53,180 nucleotides of DNA from CAYUMU01 sp964445985 (GTDB taxonomy: Bacteria > Planctomycetota > Planctomycetia > Pirellulales > S012-138). Below the pieces are notes generated by a model. That model was not told where the DNA came from, searched no databases, and was given only the letters and a program-made list of their open reading frames with translations. The stretch is from NCBI GenBank assembly GCA_964445985.1, contig CAYUMU010000047.1, positions 1 to 53,180 of the forward strand, read 5' to 3'. A program made the translations under genes and the position numbers. Of the stretch, positions 24,559 to 34,260 are shown piece by piece; positions within the stretch are counted from its first letter, which is position 1, and each line of letters starts with the position of its first letter.

Positions 24559-25317
24559 ATGAAAATCGTGGTCATCGGCGGCACCGGCCTGATTGGCGCC
24601 AAACTCGTCTATTACCTTCGCGCAGACGGCCATGAAGTCGTAGCCGCGTCCCCCTCCACCGGCGTCAACACCATCACCGGCGAAGGCTTGGCCGAGGCTC
24701 TCTCCCAGGCTCATGTCGTTGTCGACGTGGCAAACTCGCCCTCGTTCGCAGACCAGCCCGTCCTGGAGTTCTTCGAAACCTCCGGCCGCAATCTCCTGGC
24801 TGCCGAGGCAGCCGCTGGCGTGCGGCATCACGTGGCTCTGTCGGTTGTCGGCACCGACCGCATGCTGGCCAGCGGCTATTTCCGCGCGAAGCTGGCCCAA
24901 GAGAACCTCATTCAGGCTGCGAACATTCCCTATTCGATTGTTCGCGCAACTCAGTTCTTCGAGTTTGTGGGCGCCATTGCCGAATCGGGTGCCCAAGAAG
25001 AGCAAACTATTCGGCTACCCGCTGCCCTGATGCGGCCCATCGTGTCAGACGACGTCGCTGCGGCCCTCGCCGAAGTCGCCGCGGCCGAACCACTGAATGC
25101 CATCATCGATCTGGCTGGGCCAGATCCCATCCGCATGGACGACCTGGTCCGTCAGTTTCTGACGGCTCAAGGAGACGCCCGCCAGGTAATCACCGACCCC
25201 CAAGCCCGCTATTTTGGCACCGTGGTCAACGATCAAAGCCTACCACCCCAGGCCAACTTCCGCACCGGCCCCACGCACTTTGCCGACTGGCTAACCCAAT
25301 TCGCCCTCTCGCGCTAA
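24559..25317 (+). CDS. NAD(P)-binding oxidoreductase, NmrA/atypical SDR type
   Basis: A 252-residue atypical short-chain dehydrogenase/NmrA-like protein. The dinucleotide-binding glycine motif GGTGLIG lies at residues 7-13. The rest resembles the NAD(P)-binding proteins often linked to ECF41 sigma genes (the oxidoreductase/epimerase members of that neighbourhood). No clear YxxxK catalytic pair is evident, as in many NmrA-type proteins, so the reaction is unassigned. The ATG at 24559 has AAGG 7 nt upstream and begins right at the Rossmann strand, so it is preferred over the in-frame upstream ATG at 24484. It is the last gene of the cupin-ECF41 unit. Confidence 0.88.
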   Translation: MKIVVIGGTGLIGAKLVYYLRADGHEVVAASPSTGVNTITGEGLAEALSQAHVVVDVANSPSFADQPVLEFFETSGRNLLAAEAAAGVRHHVALSVVGTDRMLASGYFRAKLAQENLIQAANIPYSIVRATQFFEFVGAIAESGAQEEQTIRLPAALMRPIVSDDVAAALAEVAAAEPLNAIIDLAGPDPIRMDDLVRQFLTAQGDARQVITDPQARYFGTVVNDQSLPPQANFRTGPTHFADWLTQFALSR

Positions 25318-25440
25318 GCCCCTATCCAAATACTACCCGCCCCTGGCGGGAGAGGGTCAGAGGTGGAGGGGAAACAGGGTTCTCGGATAGGCTCTAAGCC
25401 CCCTGAGCATGACGTTTCGAACCGTCGCAACCGCGGCGGT

Positions 25441-27411
25441 TCAAGCAGAGTTGCGGTAAACACGTGCAACCTTCACTGCCGCCGACTGATTGACCTCCAC
25501 CACGTTCTGATAGGCCAGGGCAAACTGGGCCGAGCGCGTTGCCGCCACGCGCCGGTCGGCTGGAACGCGATACAGAGTGGTCGTCTTGGGCACAAGCAAG
25601 AAATCGCTGCGCCGCGCGTAGCGAACCCAAAGGTTCCAATCCTCGAGCACATCCAACGATTCGTTGAAGCCGCCCTCTTCCTCGAATAGCCATCGCGCGA
25701 ACAGCACGCAGTGAATCGGGATATAATTGCGAGACTGTAGCAGCTCTCGATCAAACTTCTGGCGATGAACCGTTTCATGCCGTGATTCGGTATAAACGAA
25801 CGGCGCTGTGTCTTGAATGACTGTGGCGACTTCCAAGCCCATGCTATAGGCGACCGCGCACTCCGTCTGCCTGCTCAACTCGCCGACAAGCACTTCCAAG
25901 TGATCGCTGTAAAAAAGATCATCTTCATCCAAAAAGTTTAGATATTCGCCCGTAGCGCGCGCCATGGCCATATTACCAGCCTTGCAGCGCCCCGCCCGTT
26001 CCTCCGTGGCAAAATAGATAATATTCAGCTGCGGGAACTGACCGATCACTTCCTGGGACTTTGCCAGTCCGTCCTCTACAACCACGACCTCAATGTTCTG
26101 ATAAGTCTGATTCTGAATCGAAGCCAGCGCTTCCCGCAGGAAGTGCGGCCGATTCATGGTCCGTACAATGATCGATACCAGGGGGCCGTTCACATGCGAA
26201 CGTGTGCGGAAGTAGTCGCCCTGCCGGTTGATCTCGAATCCAAACCGCGTGAACTGGGCGACATCGCACTTTCGCAGGTCGCGGTGGTCAGTACGCCAGC
26301 TTAGCGCTCGAACGTATCGTGGAATCGCCTTCAATGTGGCGCCCAGCAGCTTCAGGCGGGCCAGCTTCAACTTCGGTGGCACAACGAAATACCAGCACCA
26401 AAGCGGTGCGTACACCAGCATGTCGCGAAGGCTGCCAAACTTGAACCGCAGAATGCCGTTGGAAACCACCGAGTTATAAAACTGAGTAGCCTTCATGCGG
26501 CCCGGCTCGGCATAGGTATCGTGGTCCACCACGGCCCAGGGAACATAGCCTATCCGATAACCCGCGGCGCGAAGCCGCCACGATAGATCGACATCTTCGC
26601 AATACAGAAAAATATTCTCATCAAAGCCGCCCTGCTCAAGAAAGACGGCACGATCGACCAGAAAGCACGCCCCGGAGGCCCATTGAGTTTCGAGCGTCAC
26701 GGCGTCATACAGTTTCGGATGCTCGAATGGCAACTGTCGAGCTTCCCAAAGCCGAAAGCCCCTTTCATGCGTATCACGAGATCTACAAACCAGTTGCCGG
26801 ATGGTGTCGGGCCGCACGTGAGCATCGGGGTTCACGCACAGTACATACTCGGCCGAACAATGCTCTGCGCCAACATTAACGGCCGCCCCAAAACCTAGAT
26901 TGCGTTCGTTGGCTAGAACACGAACGCGCGGATATTTCTTCTCCAGATATTCCAACTGCCGCAAGCTGCCGTCGGGCGAGTTGTTGTCGACGAGGACGAT
27001 CTCCACTCGATCTTGCGGATAGTCAGAAACCAATACCGCGGCGACCGTCGCCTCGATGAGTTGAGCCGAATTGTAAGACACGATGACCACGCCCACGGTC
27101 GGTAGGCCATCATCAGACGCAGCCAACTCGGCTGGAACCACCCCCTGCCCAGCGAACTCATCCGGATCGTGCCGAAAAACTCGTGGCGGCATGCGATCGG
27201 TGAGCTTACACATGCAGCCCTTGCCAGCGCTCACCACACGCCTGGCAACAACTTGACCCACCCGCGCCACAAACCCGCGCACACCTTGCTGCCGAAGCAA
27301 ATACGCAGCCTTATGGACGTGCGCCGCAAGTCCACGGCTCCGCCTGGACGTATCGCCAGATGCACACGCCACCATAGCGGGTGCATCTCGTCGCAGCCTT
27401 CGTAGTGCCAT
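25441..27411 (-). CDS. Two-domain family 2 glycosyltransferase
   Basis: A 656-residue cytoplasmic enzyme with two successive GT-A folds. The first (about 104-330) begins PTVGVVIVSYNS and has VDNNSPDG and NPDA (194-197) as its nucleotide-sugar/metal region; FLYCEDVDLSWRL resembles the ED-loop of rhamnosyl/mycofactocin-type GT2 enzymes. The second (about 412-600) begins LVSIIVRTMNRP, has DEDD near 497 and LEDWNLWVR near 591. Both domains look intact, so the protein may add two sugars in succession. It is followed on the same strand upstream by acyltransferase, methyltransferase and GT4 genes, so it belongs to the polysaccharide region. Donor and acceptor are unknown. Confidence 0.92.
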   Translation of the reverse strand: MALRRLRRDAPAMVACASGDTSRRSRGLAAHVHKAAYLLRQQGVRGFVARVGQVVARRVVSAGKGCMCKLTDRMPPRVFRHDPDEFAGQGVVPAELAASDDGLPTVGVVIVSYNSAQLIEATVAAVLVSDYPQDRVEIVLVDNNSPDGSLRQLEYLEKKYPRVRVLANERNLGFGAAVNVGAEHCSAEYVLCVNPDAHVRPDTIRQLVCRSRDTHERGFRLWEARQLPFEHPKLYDAVTLETQWASGACFLVDRAVFLEQGGFDENIFLYCEDVDLSWRLRAAGYRIGYVPWAVVDHDTYAEPGRMKATQFYNSVVSNGILRFKFGSLRDMLVYAPLWCWYFVVPPKLKLARLKLLGATLKAIPRYVRALSWRTDHRDLRKCDVAQFTRFGFEINRQGDYFRTRSHVNGPLVSIIVRTMNRPHFLREALASIQNQTYQNIEVVVVEDGLAKSQEVIGQFPQLNIIYFATEERAGRCKAGNMAMARATGEYLNFLDEDDLFYSDHLEVLVGELSRQTECAVAYSMGLEVATVIQDTAPFVYTESRHETVHRQKFDRELLQSRNYIPIHCVLFARWLFEEEGGFNESLDVLEDWNLWVRYARRSDFLLVPKTTTLYRVPADRRVAATRSAQFALAYQNVVEVNQSAAVKVARVYRNSA

Positions 27412-27655
27412 AGAAATCTTAGCTCTTCACATGATCCTGCCGAACGGTTCTATGTGTCGGATCCCGAACCTTGTCAGATTGTCAAAAGAAGCGATGAATC
27501 ACCGCGAGGCGATGGTGATATGGTCGACTGATCTTGGTATCTGATCAGCCAACCCCTCCGCTACGGTAACCGATTCAACAGAACTTTGCACTACCATATA
27601 ACTGCCAATGGCAGCACAATGTGAGTAGGCTGCAAAGTGCAATTGGAAGGTGCAG

Positions 27656-28687
27656 TCATTGTGTTGCAGCTGCAGGACTGAGCACAGAGATTCTCTGAAT
27701 CAGCACTCGACGAAGTCGTGAACTCGGAACTTCAAGAAGCCGGTAGCCAATCCACCCGGAACCTATTGATGCGAGAACTGCAACGAGAATGGCAATTGGA
27801 CCATCGAGATAAGTTGCCGCCCAAACACAGAACATCCAGTGGAAGAGATAGGCGGAATACGACCATCTCCCCATGGCTTCCAGCCCGACATTCTTCAATG
27901 ACCTGGGCGCTGCAACGTAGACTGCATAAATGACTACGGCCCAAAGGGGGCCGTAGATGTAGTATTTGTCGACAAGAAACATCGTAGGGTTGCCAAAGAC
28001 GCCAAGTTTGGCGGCGACAGTGAAGAGAACGACTGCCAGCGTTGCCGCGATACCAAGCATCCGTGCCGAGGGCACGCTCAACCGATTTCGTTCTGCCGTG
28101 AAAATGGCAGCAAGCATGCCTGACACGAAGCTAATCAAATACCATCCAGTCCAGATCGCATTCACTGGAACTTGTTCGGGTGGCCATACTAAACAGAAGA
28201 CACCTGAAATTATAAAGAGCACACCTACCTGCGCCGAAAGGCCCAATGCTTCCCGTATCTGCAATGCGGTATAGAGTATCGCGGGTAACATCAGGTAAAA
28301 CGTAAACTCCGCCGGAATCGTCCATAAGTGCCCGGCCGATATTTGAAACGTGGCTACTTCCCAGGCGATTTGCCAGGTATCCACTCCAAGCGTCCCGACG
28401 AGCTTGTAAATCAAGATCGCAGCGAAGAACGGGATGAGAACGCGTGTGCTTCGAGCAATCGCATAATCAATTAATGTCTCTCGACCAATTCCCGTTCTCA
28501 GGAAGTTCTGGGTGATAAGGAAGGCGCTGAGGGCGAAGAAGAGCCATACACCGATTTTGCCCGTTCCGGCGATCAATACGCCATGTCCAATTGAATAGCC
28601 GGGATACTCCCAGGAGAACGCATGTGTGATGATTACCATCAGGCATGCGATACCTCTGAGCGAATGCAGTTCTGGACGATACTCCAC
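27656..28687 (-). CDS. Membrane acyltransferase, acyltransferase-3/OafA family
   Basis: A 343-residue integral membrane protein with about ten hydrophobic segments. It begins with the family signature RPELHSLRGIACLMVIITHAF, where the Arg and His pair are the conserved catalytic residues. These enzymes O-acylate (commonly O-acetylate) surface sugars or lipids at the cytoplasmic membrane. The GTG at 28687 is chosen as start: AGGAG lies 7 nt upstream and the protein then starts just before the conserved motif. The longer reading frame would begin with TTG at 28744. It lies in the glycan region, so polysaccharide decoration is likely. Confidence 0.9.
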   Translation of the reverse strand: MEYRPELHSLRGIACLMVIITHAFSWEYPGYSIGHGVLIAGTGKIGVWLFFALSAFLITQNFLRTGIGRETLIDYAIARSTRVLIPFFAAILIYKLVGTLGVDTWQIAWEVATFQISAGHLWTIPAEFTFYLMLPAILYTALQIREALGLSAQVGVLFIISGVFCLVWPPEQVPVNAIWTGWYLISFVSGMLAAIFTAERNRLSVPSARMLGIAATLAVVLFTVAAKLGVFGNPTMFLVDKYYIYGPLWAVVIYAVYVAAPRSLKNVGLEAMGRWSYSAYLFHWMFCVWAATYLDGPIAILVAVLASIGSGWIGYRLLEVPSSRLRRVLIQRISVLSPAAATQ

Positions 28688-28874
28688 CGTGGCGCTCCTG
28701 TTCGGCTTCCGCCGCTCGATTGTCGCTTGATCGAATATTCGCAAGCCAAACGTAATACGACGCAGCTTTAAAGCGCTGGGATCCAGCGATAATCGATCGC
28801 TGAAACTTCATTGTTCGAACCAGTCGCACCTGGTGTCAGCGACACGCCGAAACGATGGCCACTAGCGGAATTCA

Positions 28875-29873
28875 CTACCTCGACTTGCGGGTTCGCATCC
28901 AGAATGCGCTGGGCTCCGAAAGCGGCCACTTCTCACGCATGATCGCGATCTCTGGAAAAGTCGCCTGCACCACCTCCGGATACTTAAGCAGCAAATGGTT
29001 CCCAGCCCAAATCACTTCAAATTTGGAATTAAAAGCCAGGAATGCTTGCAGCAAGTACTGTTCGTTCCAGTACAGACCTTGCTCGAAATAGCATTTAGGG
29101 TATCGCCGGGGCAGGCTAATGTCATGCACATGTACATACACTCCATCGGCCAGGCGCGGCAACAGTTCAAGATATTCAAACTGAACGTCATTGCCTTCCC
29201 GCAATACGTGCGTGCTGTCGATGAACAGGATATCGCCGCTCTGCAGACTTTCGAACAGTCCTAACCCCAAATCCTGTACTTTGGCCTGAACCAGATCCAG
29301 CGGGCCTTCGGCGGCAAGCTGCTTGAGTTGGTCGCTGGGATAGGGTTCCACAGCGGTAATCTTCCCAGTGGCGCCCTCTTTAGCGTTGAGAGCCATGGCA
29401 TCGAGGGCCAAACGCGTTGATTGACCGGAGCCGATCTCGATGATTCGCTTCGGCTTAAGGTGCCGAACCAGCGAATAATAGACGTGCGCATCCACGGCCA
29501 TGTAAACGCCGTTAATCAGATGAAAACGGCCATTAGCATCCTGCTCGCGAATGGCATATTGGGATCGGAATTCCGCCAAATAAGAGGGGAACACGTTGGC
29601 CATAAGATCCCGACCTGCGGCCTCGCCCATATCGAGCCCCGGCAAGTCCGTGCGAGAATCCCAGAAACCGTTGGCCGCGCAGTCATCTTCTGACGGAATG
29701 GGCGAATAGTAGTGCTTGCGCACCAGGTCATACCCCCGAGCCTTTGCCATCGATTCGAGTGCGGCATCCGAAATTGCGGCCACCTGATGCAAGGTCGCCG
29801 CCAGCGGCGAACGCTCACTCATTACCTGAGTCTTCAAGCCCGCCCTGACACGCCGCCACAATGATTCTCGCAT
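28875..29873 (-). CDS. Class I SAM-dependent methyltransferase
   Basis: A 332-residue soluble enzyme. The SAM-binding glycine motif is IIEIGSGQSTRLALDAM in mid-protein, followed by TAVEPYP and DILFIDSTHVL; together these resemble the Methyltransf_24/class I fold found in glycan clusters. The N-terminal 120 residues are a conserved extension without a recognised domain. It is surrounded by glycosyltransferases, so a sugar hydroxyl or phosphate is the probable target, but the substrate cannot be read from the sequence. Confidence 0.85.
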   Translation of the reverse strand: MRESLWRRVRAGLKTQVMSERSPLAATLHQVAAISDAALESMAKARGYDLVRKHYYSPIPSEDDCAANGFWDSRTDLPGLDMGEAAGRDLMANVFPSYLAEFRSQYAIREQDANGRFHLINGVYMAVDAHVYYSLVRHLKPKRIIEIGSGQSTRLALDAMALNAKEGATGKITAVEPYPSDQLKQLAAEGPLDLVQAKVQDLGLGLFESLQSGDILFIDSTHVLREGNDVQFEYLELLPRLADGVYVHVHDISLPRRYPKCYFEQGLYWNEQYLLQAFLAFNSKFEVIWAGNHLLLKYPEVVQATFPEIAIMREKWPLSEPSAFWMRTRKSR

Positions 29874-30012
29874 GTCGCACTCTCCAAAATGGAATCTGGC
29901 CTTGGGCGCGATATCTCGCTAGTCGCCGGCCGACCTTTGACGGTACATCTTGTCTGGGCGGACAAACTTTCTTGTGGCCGCGCACCCAAACGTTTGTCGG
30001 CTCCTTTCGTCG

Positions 30013-31287
30013 TTACTTCTGCGCAGTTTCAAGTTGCACGCGAACCGAGGCTGAACGCCTAGCTTCAACCGCTTTGCTGGGAGGCAAATCCGGCTGTGGC
30101 GACTGAAATGATATTGGTTTGGCAACACAGCGCTCACCGCTCGCAATCCACTCGTACCAACCGATTGCCAGGGGCTTGAGTTTGTTGTTGTCAAGGCGAA
30201 GCCTGGCGGTTTCCCAATTCTCTTTGGCAGCTTCATCAACAAGCCTGTCATTGGATAGCGCGAGACGGAGCGCGGCCTCGATGCTGTCTGGATCATCTGG
30301 ATGCACGATGGCGCCGGTCCGGCCGTTGTCGATCCATTCTTCGGCTGCCGCCGTGCACGATTGAATTGGGAAGGAACCCATCATTAATGCTTCTAAGAAC
30401 GAGGTGCATGCGCCATCACTTATACTTAAACTGATGGAAGCTCGCGACTCTCCGTGCAGCCGAAGAATATGTTTATGTTTGTTAGTAAAGGCTGTCGTCC
30501 AAATGCGGAGCCCTGTTCGATTGGCGATTAAGTTGGCTACATCTGACACATCTGAACTACTGGGCGAATAAATTCGCACCGTATAGTCTTTCAATACATC
30601 CGCGCAACGCTCGATCGCTCTCATCGCGACAAAGGCACGACCGTACATGTGTTGATACCCTTTGATCGAAATTACCCTTCGCTGGGATGGCGGAGTGGAA
30701 CGAATGGGTTGTACTTCATTTAGATCATAGCCTCCAGCATTCGGGAATGTAGGTCCGAGAACTTCGCCGCGAAAATCAAATTCACGGGCGAGGTGGATGT
30801 CGCGAACCGTTTCGCAACTGTAATAGTCGCATTCCTGTAATACGCTGCGAATCTGTTCTACATGGGGCGCCATTTTTCCGAACAGGTAGATGTCACTGCC
30901 GTAGTTTGTCACAATCCAAGGGGGCCTCTTGCCTTTTAGGAGCCGAAGCGCTTCTAAAGTCACATACCCACCTTGTTGAATCGCCAGGGAGTGAATGATG
31001 TCAGGTTGAATCTTTGCAATTGTTTTGGCGAGGATCCGTGCTGGACTGTAAAGACGATGGTGAATCGGACGAATAAGCCGATTGGTGGATAGTCGTCGAC
31101 CTAACCGGCGCGGAAGGCTTGTACCGAAAACGCCATGTTGCGTCAAAGGTGGACATTCTGGATGAAGTTCCGTCCCCCATTGAGGTGCGCCGTTGAAGAA
31201 ATGCAGATCCCATCCTTGCCCCGCCAACTGCTTAATCCAACGTGCGGCGTGAATGCTAGAGGCAATACCCACAAAGAGTATTCTCAT
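30013..31287 (-). CDS. Family 4-like glycosyltransferase
   Basis: A 424-residue GT-B enzyme. The N-terminal domain starts MRILFVGIASSIHAARWIKQL, typical of GT4, and contains YGSDIYLFG. The C-terminal nucleotide-sugar domain has SDGACTSFLEALMMGSFPI, which supplies the E-x7-E-like donor-binding region. The ATG at 31287 (GGGG about 6 nt before it) is preferred; 18 extra residues upstream look unlike the family. The protein transfers a sugar from an activated donor in the cytoplasm; donor and acceptor are unknown. It lies 70 nt downstream of a frameshifted glycosyltransferase on the same strand. Confidence 0.88.
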   Translation of the reverse strand: MRILFVGIASSIHAARWIKQLAGQGWDLHFFNGAPQWGTELHPECPPLTQHGVFGTSLPRRLGRRLSTNRLIRPIHHRLYSPARILAKTIAKIQPDIIHSLAIQQGGYVTLEALRLLKGKRPPWIVTNYGSDIYLFGKMAPHVEQIRSVLQECDYYSCETVRDIHLAREFDFRGEVLGPTFPNAGGYDLNEVQPIRSTPPSQRRVISIKGYQHMYGRAFVAMRAIERCADVLKDYTVRIYSPSSSDVSDVANLIANRTGLRIWTTAFTNKHKHILRLHGESRASISLSISDGACTSFLEALMMGSFPIQSCTAAAEEWIDNGRTGAIVHPDDPDSIEAALRLALSNDRLVDEAAKENWETARLRLDNNKLKPLAIGWYEWIASGERCVAKPISFQSPQPDLPPSKAVEARRSASVRVQLETAQK

Positions 31288-31356
31288 AATATACCCCAAA
31301 TATTGTGTAAGAATATCTTGAAGAAACCGCCATAAGGACAATGTTCCACTGATGAA

Positions 31357-32603
31357 TTAGGCGGCATGTGATATACAGGAGGGACAATCGTCCGGCAATC
31401 GCGATGTGGCTTCAAGATCGAGAAACCGATGAAAAGTAGCGTGTTGACGGCTCGAACTTAAGTGTTCGTCGAATACGGCTCGCGCTGAAGCTGCAAAGCC
31501 GCGATATGTCGCGGGCGACTCAACAATGCTGCTGAGTGCCCGAATGATCTGATCGGATTCGAGGGAATTGCAACAGACTCCGGCATGTGTCGTCTCAACA
31601 AAGCTGGCTGGAGAGGCATAGAAGGGCGAATGGACTAAGATTGGGCGCCCCGCTGCGGCATATGTCGTCAATTTTGATGGAAAGCACTGCATCGCCTCCT
31701 TTCGGTAGACGGGGTCAAACCAGTAAGGGCAATAGAGAACATCAGATGTTGAGAGGATATCGATCATGCTTGCTTGGTCCTGCCATCCAAGGCATTCGAT
31801 TCGTCTGCCGGGAGACTGAGCGATTTCATTTCGACCTAAGACTCTAAGCTGAACTCGTCGAGATCCCACTCGCCAATTAACGGAGTCTAATGCAGCCAAG
31901 AAGGCCGACCAAGCATCTTTGGCATACAGTTGTCCGGCAATGGCGACTGTCAACTCATGGGCATTTGTCAGGCCATCTGCTGGGCTCTTTGCCAAATTGG
32001 CATTTAGACTTGGCATGATCGCAACAGTATCGATACCGTAATGCTGTTTGTAGGCGTCAGCCATATTCCAGGAAGTCGCGGCACACCGGCGGCTTAGGTT
32101 TATAGCTTCGTCAAAGGCACAGAGGACTTTCCGTCTCGATATCGCATCAAATCGAAAGTCCCGAACCACCACTCTGGCGGATCATAAACTTGCGTGTAGA
32201 GCGGAACACAGAGTGCACGTGCGAGCGGTGCGGCCACTCGGATTACCAGGTCACTTTCCAACAAGCACCATAGGCGATCAACTTCCATCCGCTTGGCAAA
32301 TTCTACAATCTTGGGTATCGCCCTATCGGCCTCGGGGAACCGCGTCCAAGAGTTATGGAGATATGAAGCAGCGGCCTGAGCGAGGCGTCGATTTCGCCAG
32401 CGGGTGGTGGGAAGTCGGACCCGGTGCTTTTGTGTAGGAAACCAGGCAAGGTCATCAGTGGGCTGTGAGTCCATGCCAACGCTTGTAATGGCGAAGCTGG
32501 CCGCTTTGCCTGGTGAGAAGTATTGGCAAAGTTCGGACAGAGCGATGCCTGCCGTGAAGTCGGGACAGGGAGGGACATCTGCCACTAGGAGTGTCTTGGT
32601 CAT
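31357..32603 (-). pseudogene. Glycosyltransferase gene split by a one-base frameshift
   Basis: Two overlapping frames together make one GT4-like protein. The upstream frame (32603 to about 32163) gives the N-terminal domain and ends sensibly at DPPEWWF. It then runs into an unrelated tail with a stop at 32100. The second frame continues the homologous sequence as RDFRFDAISRRKVL and ends at 31357 with a normal C-terminal GT domain (YPSKLTTYAAAGRPI-like region, read CFPSKLTTYAAAGRP). The join needs one extra base near 32160-32166, within TGGTTCGGG. It is either a real inactivating deletion or a sequencing error; both halves otherwise look well conserved, which favours a recent event. Confidence 0.85.
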
Positions 32604-32915
32604 GAGTCTCTTCTAAGGGGTCGCTTTGTTGTTCTGTGGTGAGAGATGCGCAGCCAATTTAGGCTGCCCAAAACCGTAATGGGCGTGGAGCTCCGAGGAC
32701 GAGATGGTTACCAAAATCAAGTTGTCGATGCGATATCAGTTTCGGGCGTTCCAATGGGTGGGGTAGGGCTGTTCGATAGGCTGCATGCACTGCAAGCATC
32801 AGGCCACCTTGGAATAGGCTAAACTCAATTGAGGTTGTCGGTCTCCCTAAACATCCGTTAGAAGGTTTTGCGCGTGAGCATGGTCCGCTAATGTACACCT
32901 ATCGCTGGCAGCAAA
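32604..32915. other. Divergent intergenic region in glycan locus
   Basis: About 310 bp between the frameshifted glycosyltransferase (minus) and the next glycosyltransferase (plus). One 79-codon minus-strand frame (32659-32898) is open but has no recognisable motif. I see no clear promoter boxes. Confidence 0.4.
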
Positions 32916-34220
32916 TTGGAATATCTGTTTGGGACGCTGAGACAACCTAGATCCGAAGCACTCAGCATCAAGCAAGAGGCTTGGGCGTGTCTGGCCGTAT
33001 TCTCTCATTCTTTACCTCCACAGGTGAACGGGCAGGCCATAGTGTTGGACCGGCTCTTTGCCAACGCTGGCCGCGGTGGGGTGCTGCTGCTAGGACCGGC
33101 AGAGTTGGTGCCAGCGAATCCGCGGCGCGTCGAGGGTCAGTCGGCACTGGAAACCATTCTGCTAGCACCTAAACCCCAATGTTCCCCGGGCCGCGGCTGG
33201 GTGCCTCGAATTGTACGAGCGCTGATTGGTCCGATTCAGTTTGCAACTCGTGTGACGCAGCTTAAGAGGCTTCTCCGCGAGCGTCGTTGCTTGGCCCTGG
33301 TGGCCTGTTCTGGCCCTTGGTCAGAGTTGCCGATGTGCTGGCTGGCCGCGCGATGGGCGGGGGTGGGCTTTGTTCCTTATATTTTTGATTGGTACGGGCG
33401 GCGGTTTGATAGCAGTCCCGGGGTGCGGGGAAAGCTTGTTCAATGGCTGGCGCGGCGGTTGGAAGGTCCCCTGCTGCGACGAGCTGACGCGGTGATCGTG
33501 CCGAATGAATTGTTGCAAGATGAGTATCTACGGCGATACGGAGTGGCGACCGCAGTGGTGCACAACCCGCATGGCTGGGGCAAGCCTGTCTACCGCGGCA
33601 CGGGGGCTTGGCCTGGTGAGCCGGGCGTCGTGCGAATTTGCCTGACCGGGGCAATTTACGAAGCCCACTTCGACGCGGTTCGCAATGTGATCGAGGCGGC
33701 GCGTCAAATTGAGGAAGCCCAGGTGCGGCTGGAAGCTTACACCGACTTGCGCCCAGATGAACTGGAGCACGTCACTGGCAATAGTAAGCATTGCCTGATT
33801 CGGCCCCGGGTTGGCGTTCAGGAAATTATGGAGATCCAGACGGCGGCAGACATCTTGCTCCTTCCGCTGGCTTTTGATAGTCTGTATCCTGATATCGTTC
33901 GCACTTCGGCGCCGGCCAAGTTTGGCGATTATCTGGCCAGTGGACGGCCCTTGCTCGTGCATGCTCCCGCGGATTCATTTGTTGCCCAGTATTGCCGCCG
34001 CTTCGAGTGTGGGTTGACGGTTGAAACGAATGATCCTCGAGCGGTTCGCGAGGCGATCCAACTTCTAATCAATGATGTAAAGCGGCGAGAGGTATTGCAG
34101 CGGAATGCCCTGGCTCGAGCAGAAGCTGATTTTAGTCTACCGGTCGCACGCCGCCGGTTGGCCGAGGTGTTTCGGGGACTAGGTTATGCCGAAGCTAGTT
34201 TGAACCGGAAGGCTGCTTGA
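32916..34220 (+). CDS. GT-B glycosyltransferase
   Basis: Up to 434 residues. The N-terminal region SHSLPPQVNGQA is typical of GT4 enzymes. A Rossmann-type first domain is followed by VIVPNELLQDEYLRRYG. The C-terminal donor domain has DILLLPLAFDSLYPDIVRTS and PAKFGDYLASGRPLLVHAP. The 5' end is uncertain: the open frame begins with TTG at 32916 without a convincing ribosome site, and the first 25 residues look non-homologous. The true start may be a rare codon nearer 32985, or the 5' end may be damaged. It opens the plus-strand group with three sugar-nucleotide genes and probably transfers the amino-dideoxy sugar they make. Confidence 0.85.
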   Translation: MEYLFGTLRQPRSEALSIKQEAWACLAVFSHSLPPQVNGQAIVLDRLFANAGRGGVLLLGPAELVPANPRRVEGQSALETILLAPKPQCSPGRGWVPRIVRALIGPIQFATRVTQLKRLLRERRCLALVACSGPWSELPMCWLAARWAGVGFVPYIFDWYGRRFDSSPGVRGKLVQWLARRLEGPLLRRADAVIVPNELLQDEYLRRYGVATAVVHNPHGWGKPVYRGTGAWPGEPGVVRICLTGAIYEAHFDAVRNVIEAARQIEEAQVRLEAYTDLRPDELEHVTGNSKHCLIRPRVGVQEIMEIQTAADILLLPLAFDSLYPDIVRTSAPAKFGDYLASGRPLLVHAPADSFVAQYCRRFECGLTVETNDPRAVREAIQLLINDVKRREVLQRNALARAEADFSLPVARRRLAEVFRGLGYAEASLNRKAA

Positions 34221-34260
34221 ACTTGTTCAATGTGCGTTTTTCGCAGGGAAGGAAAAACAG

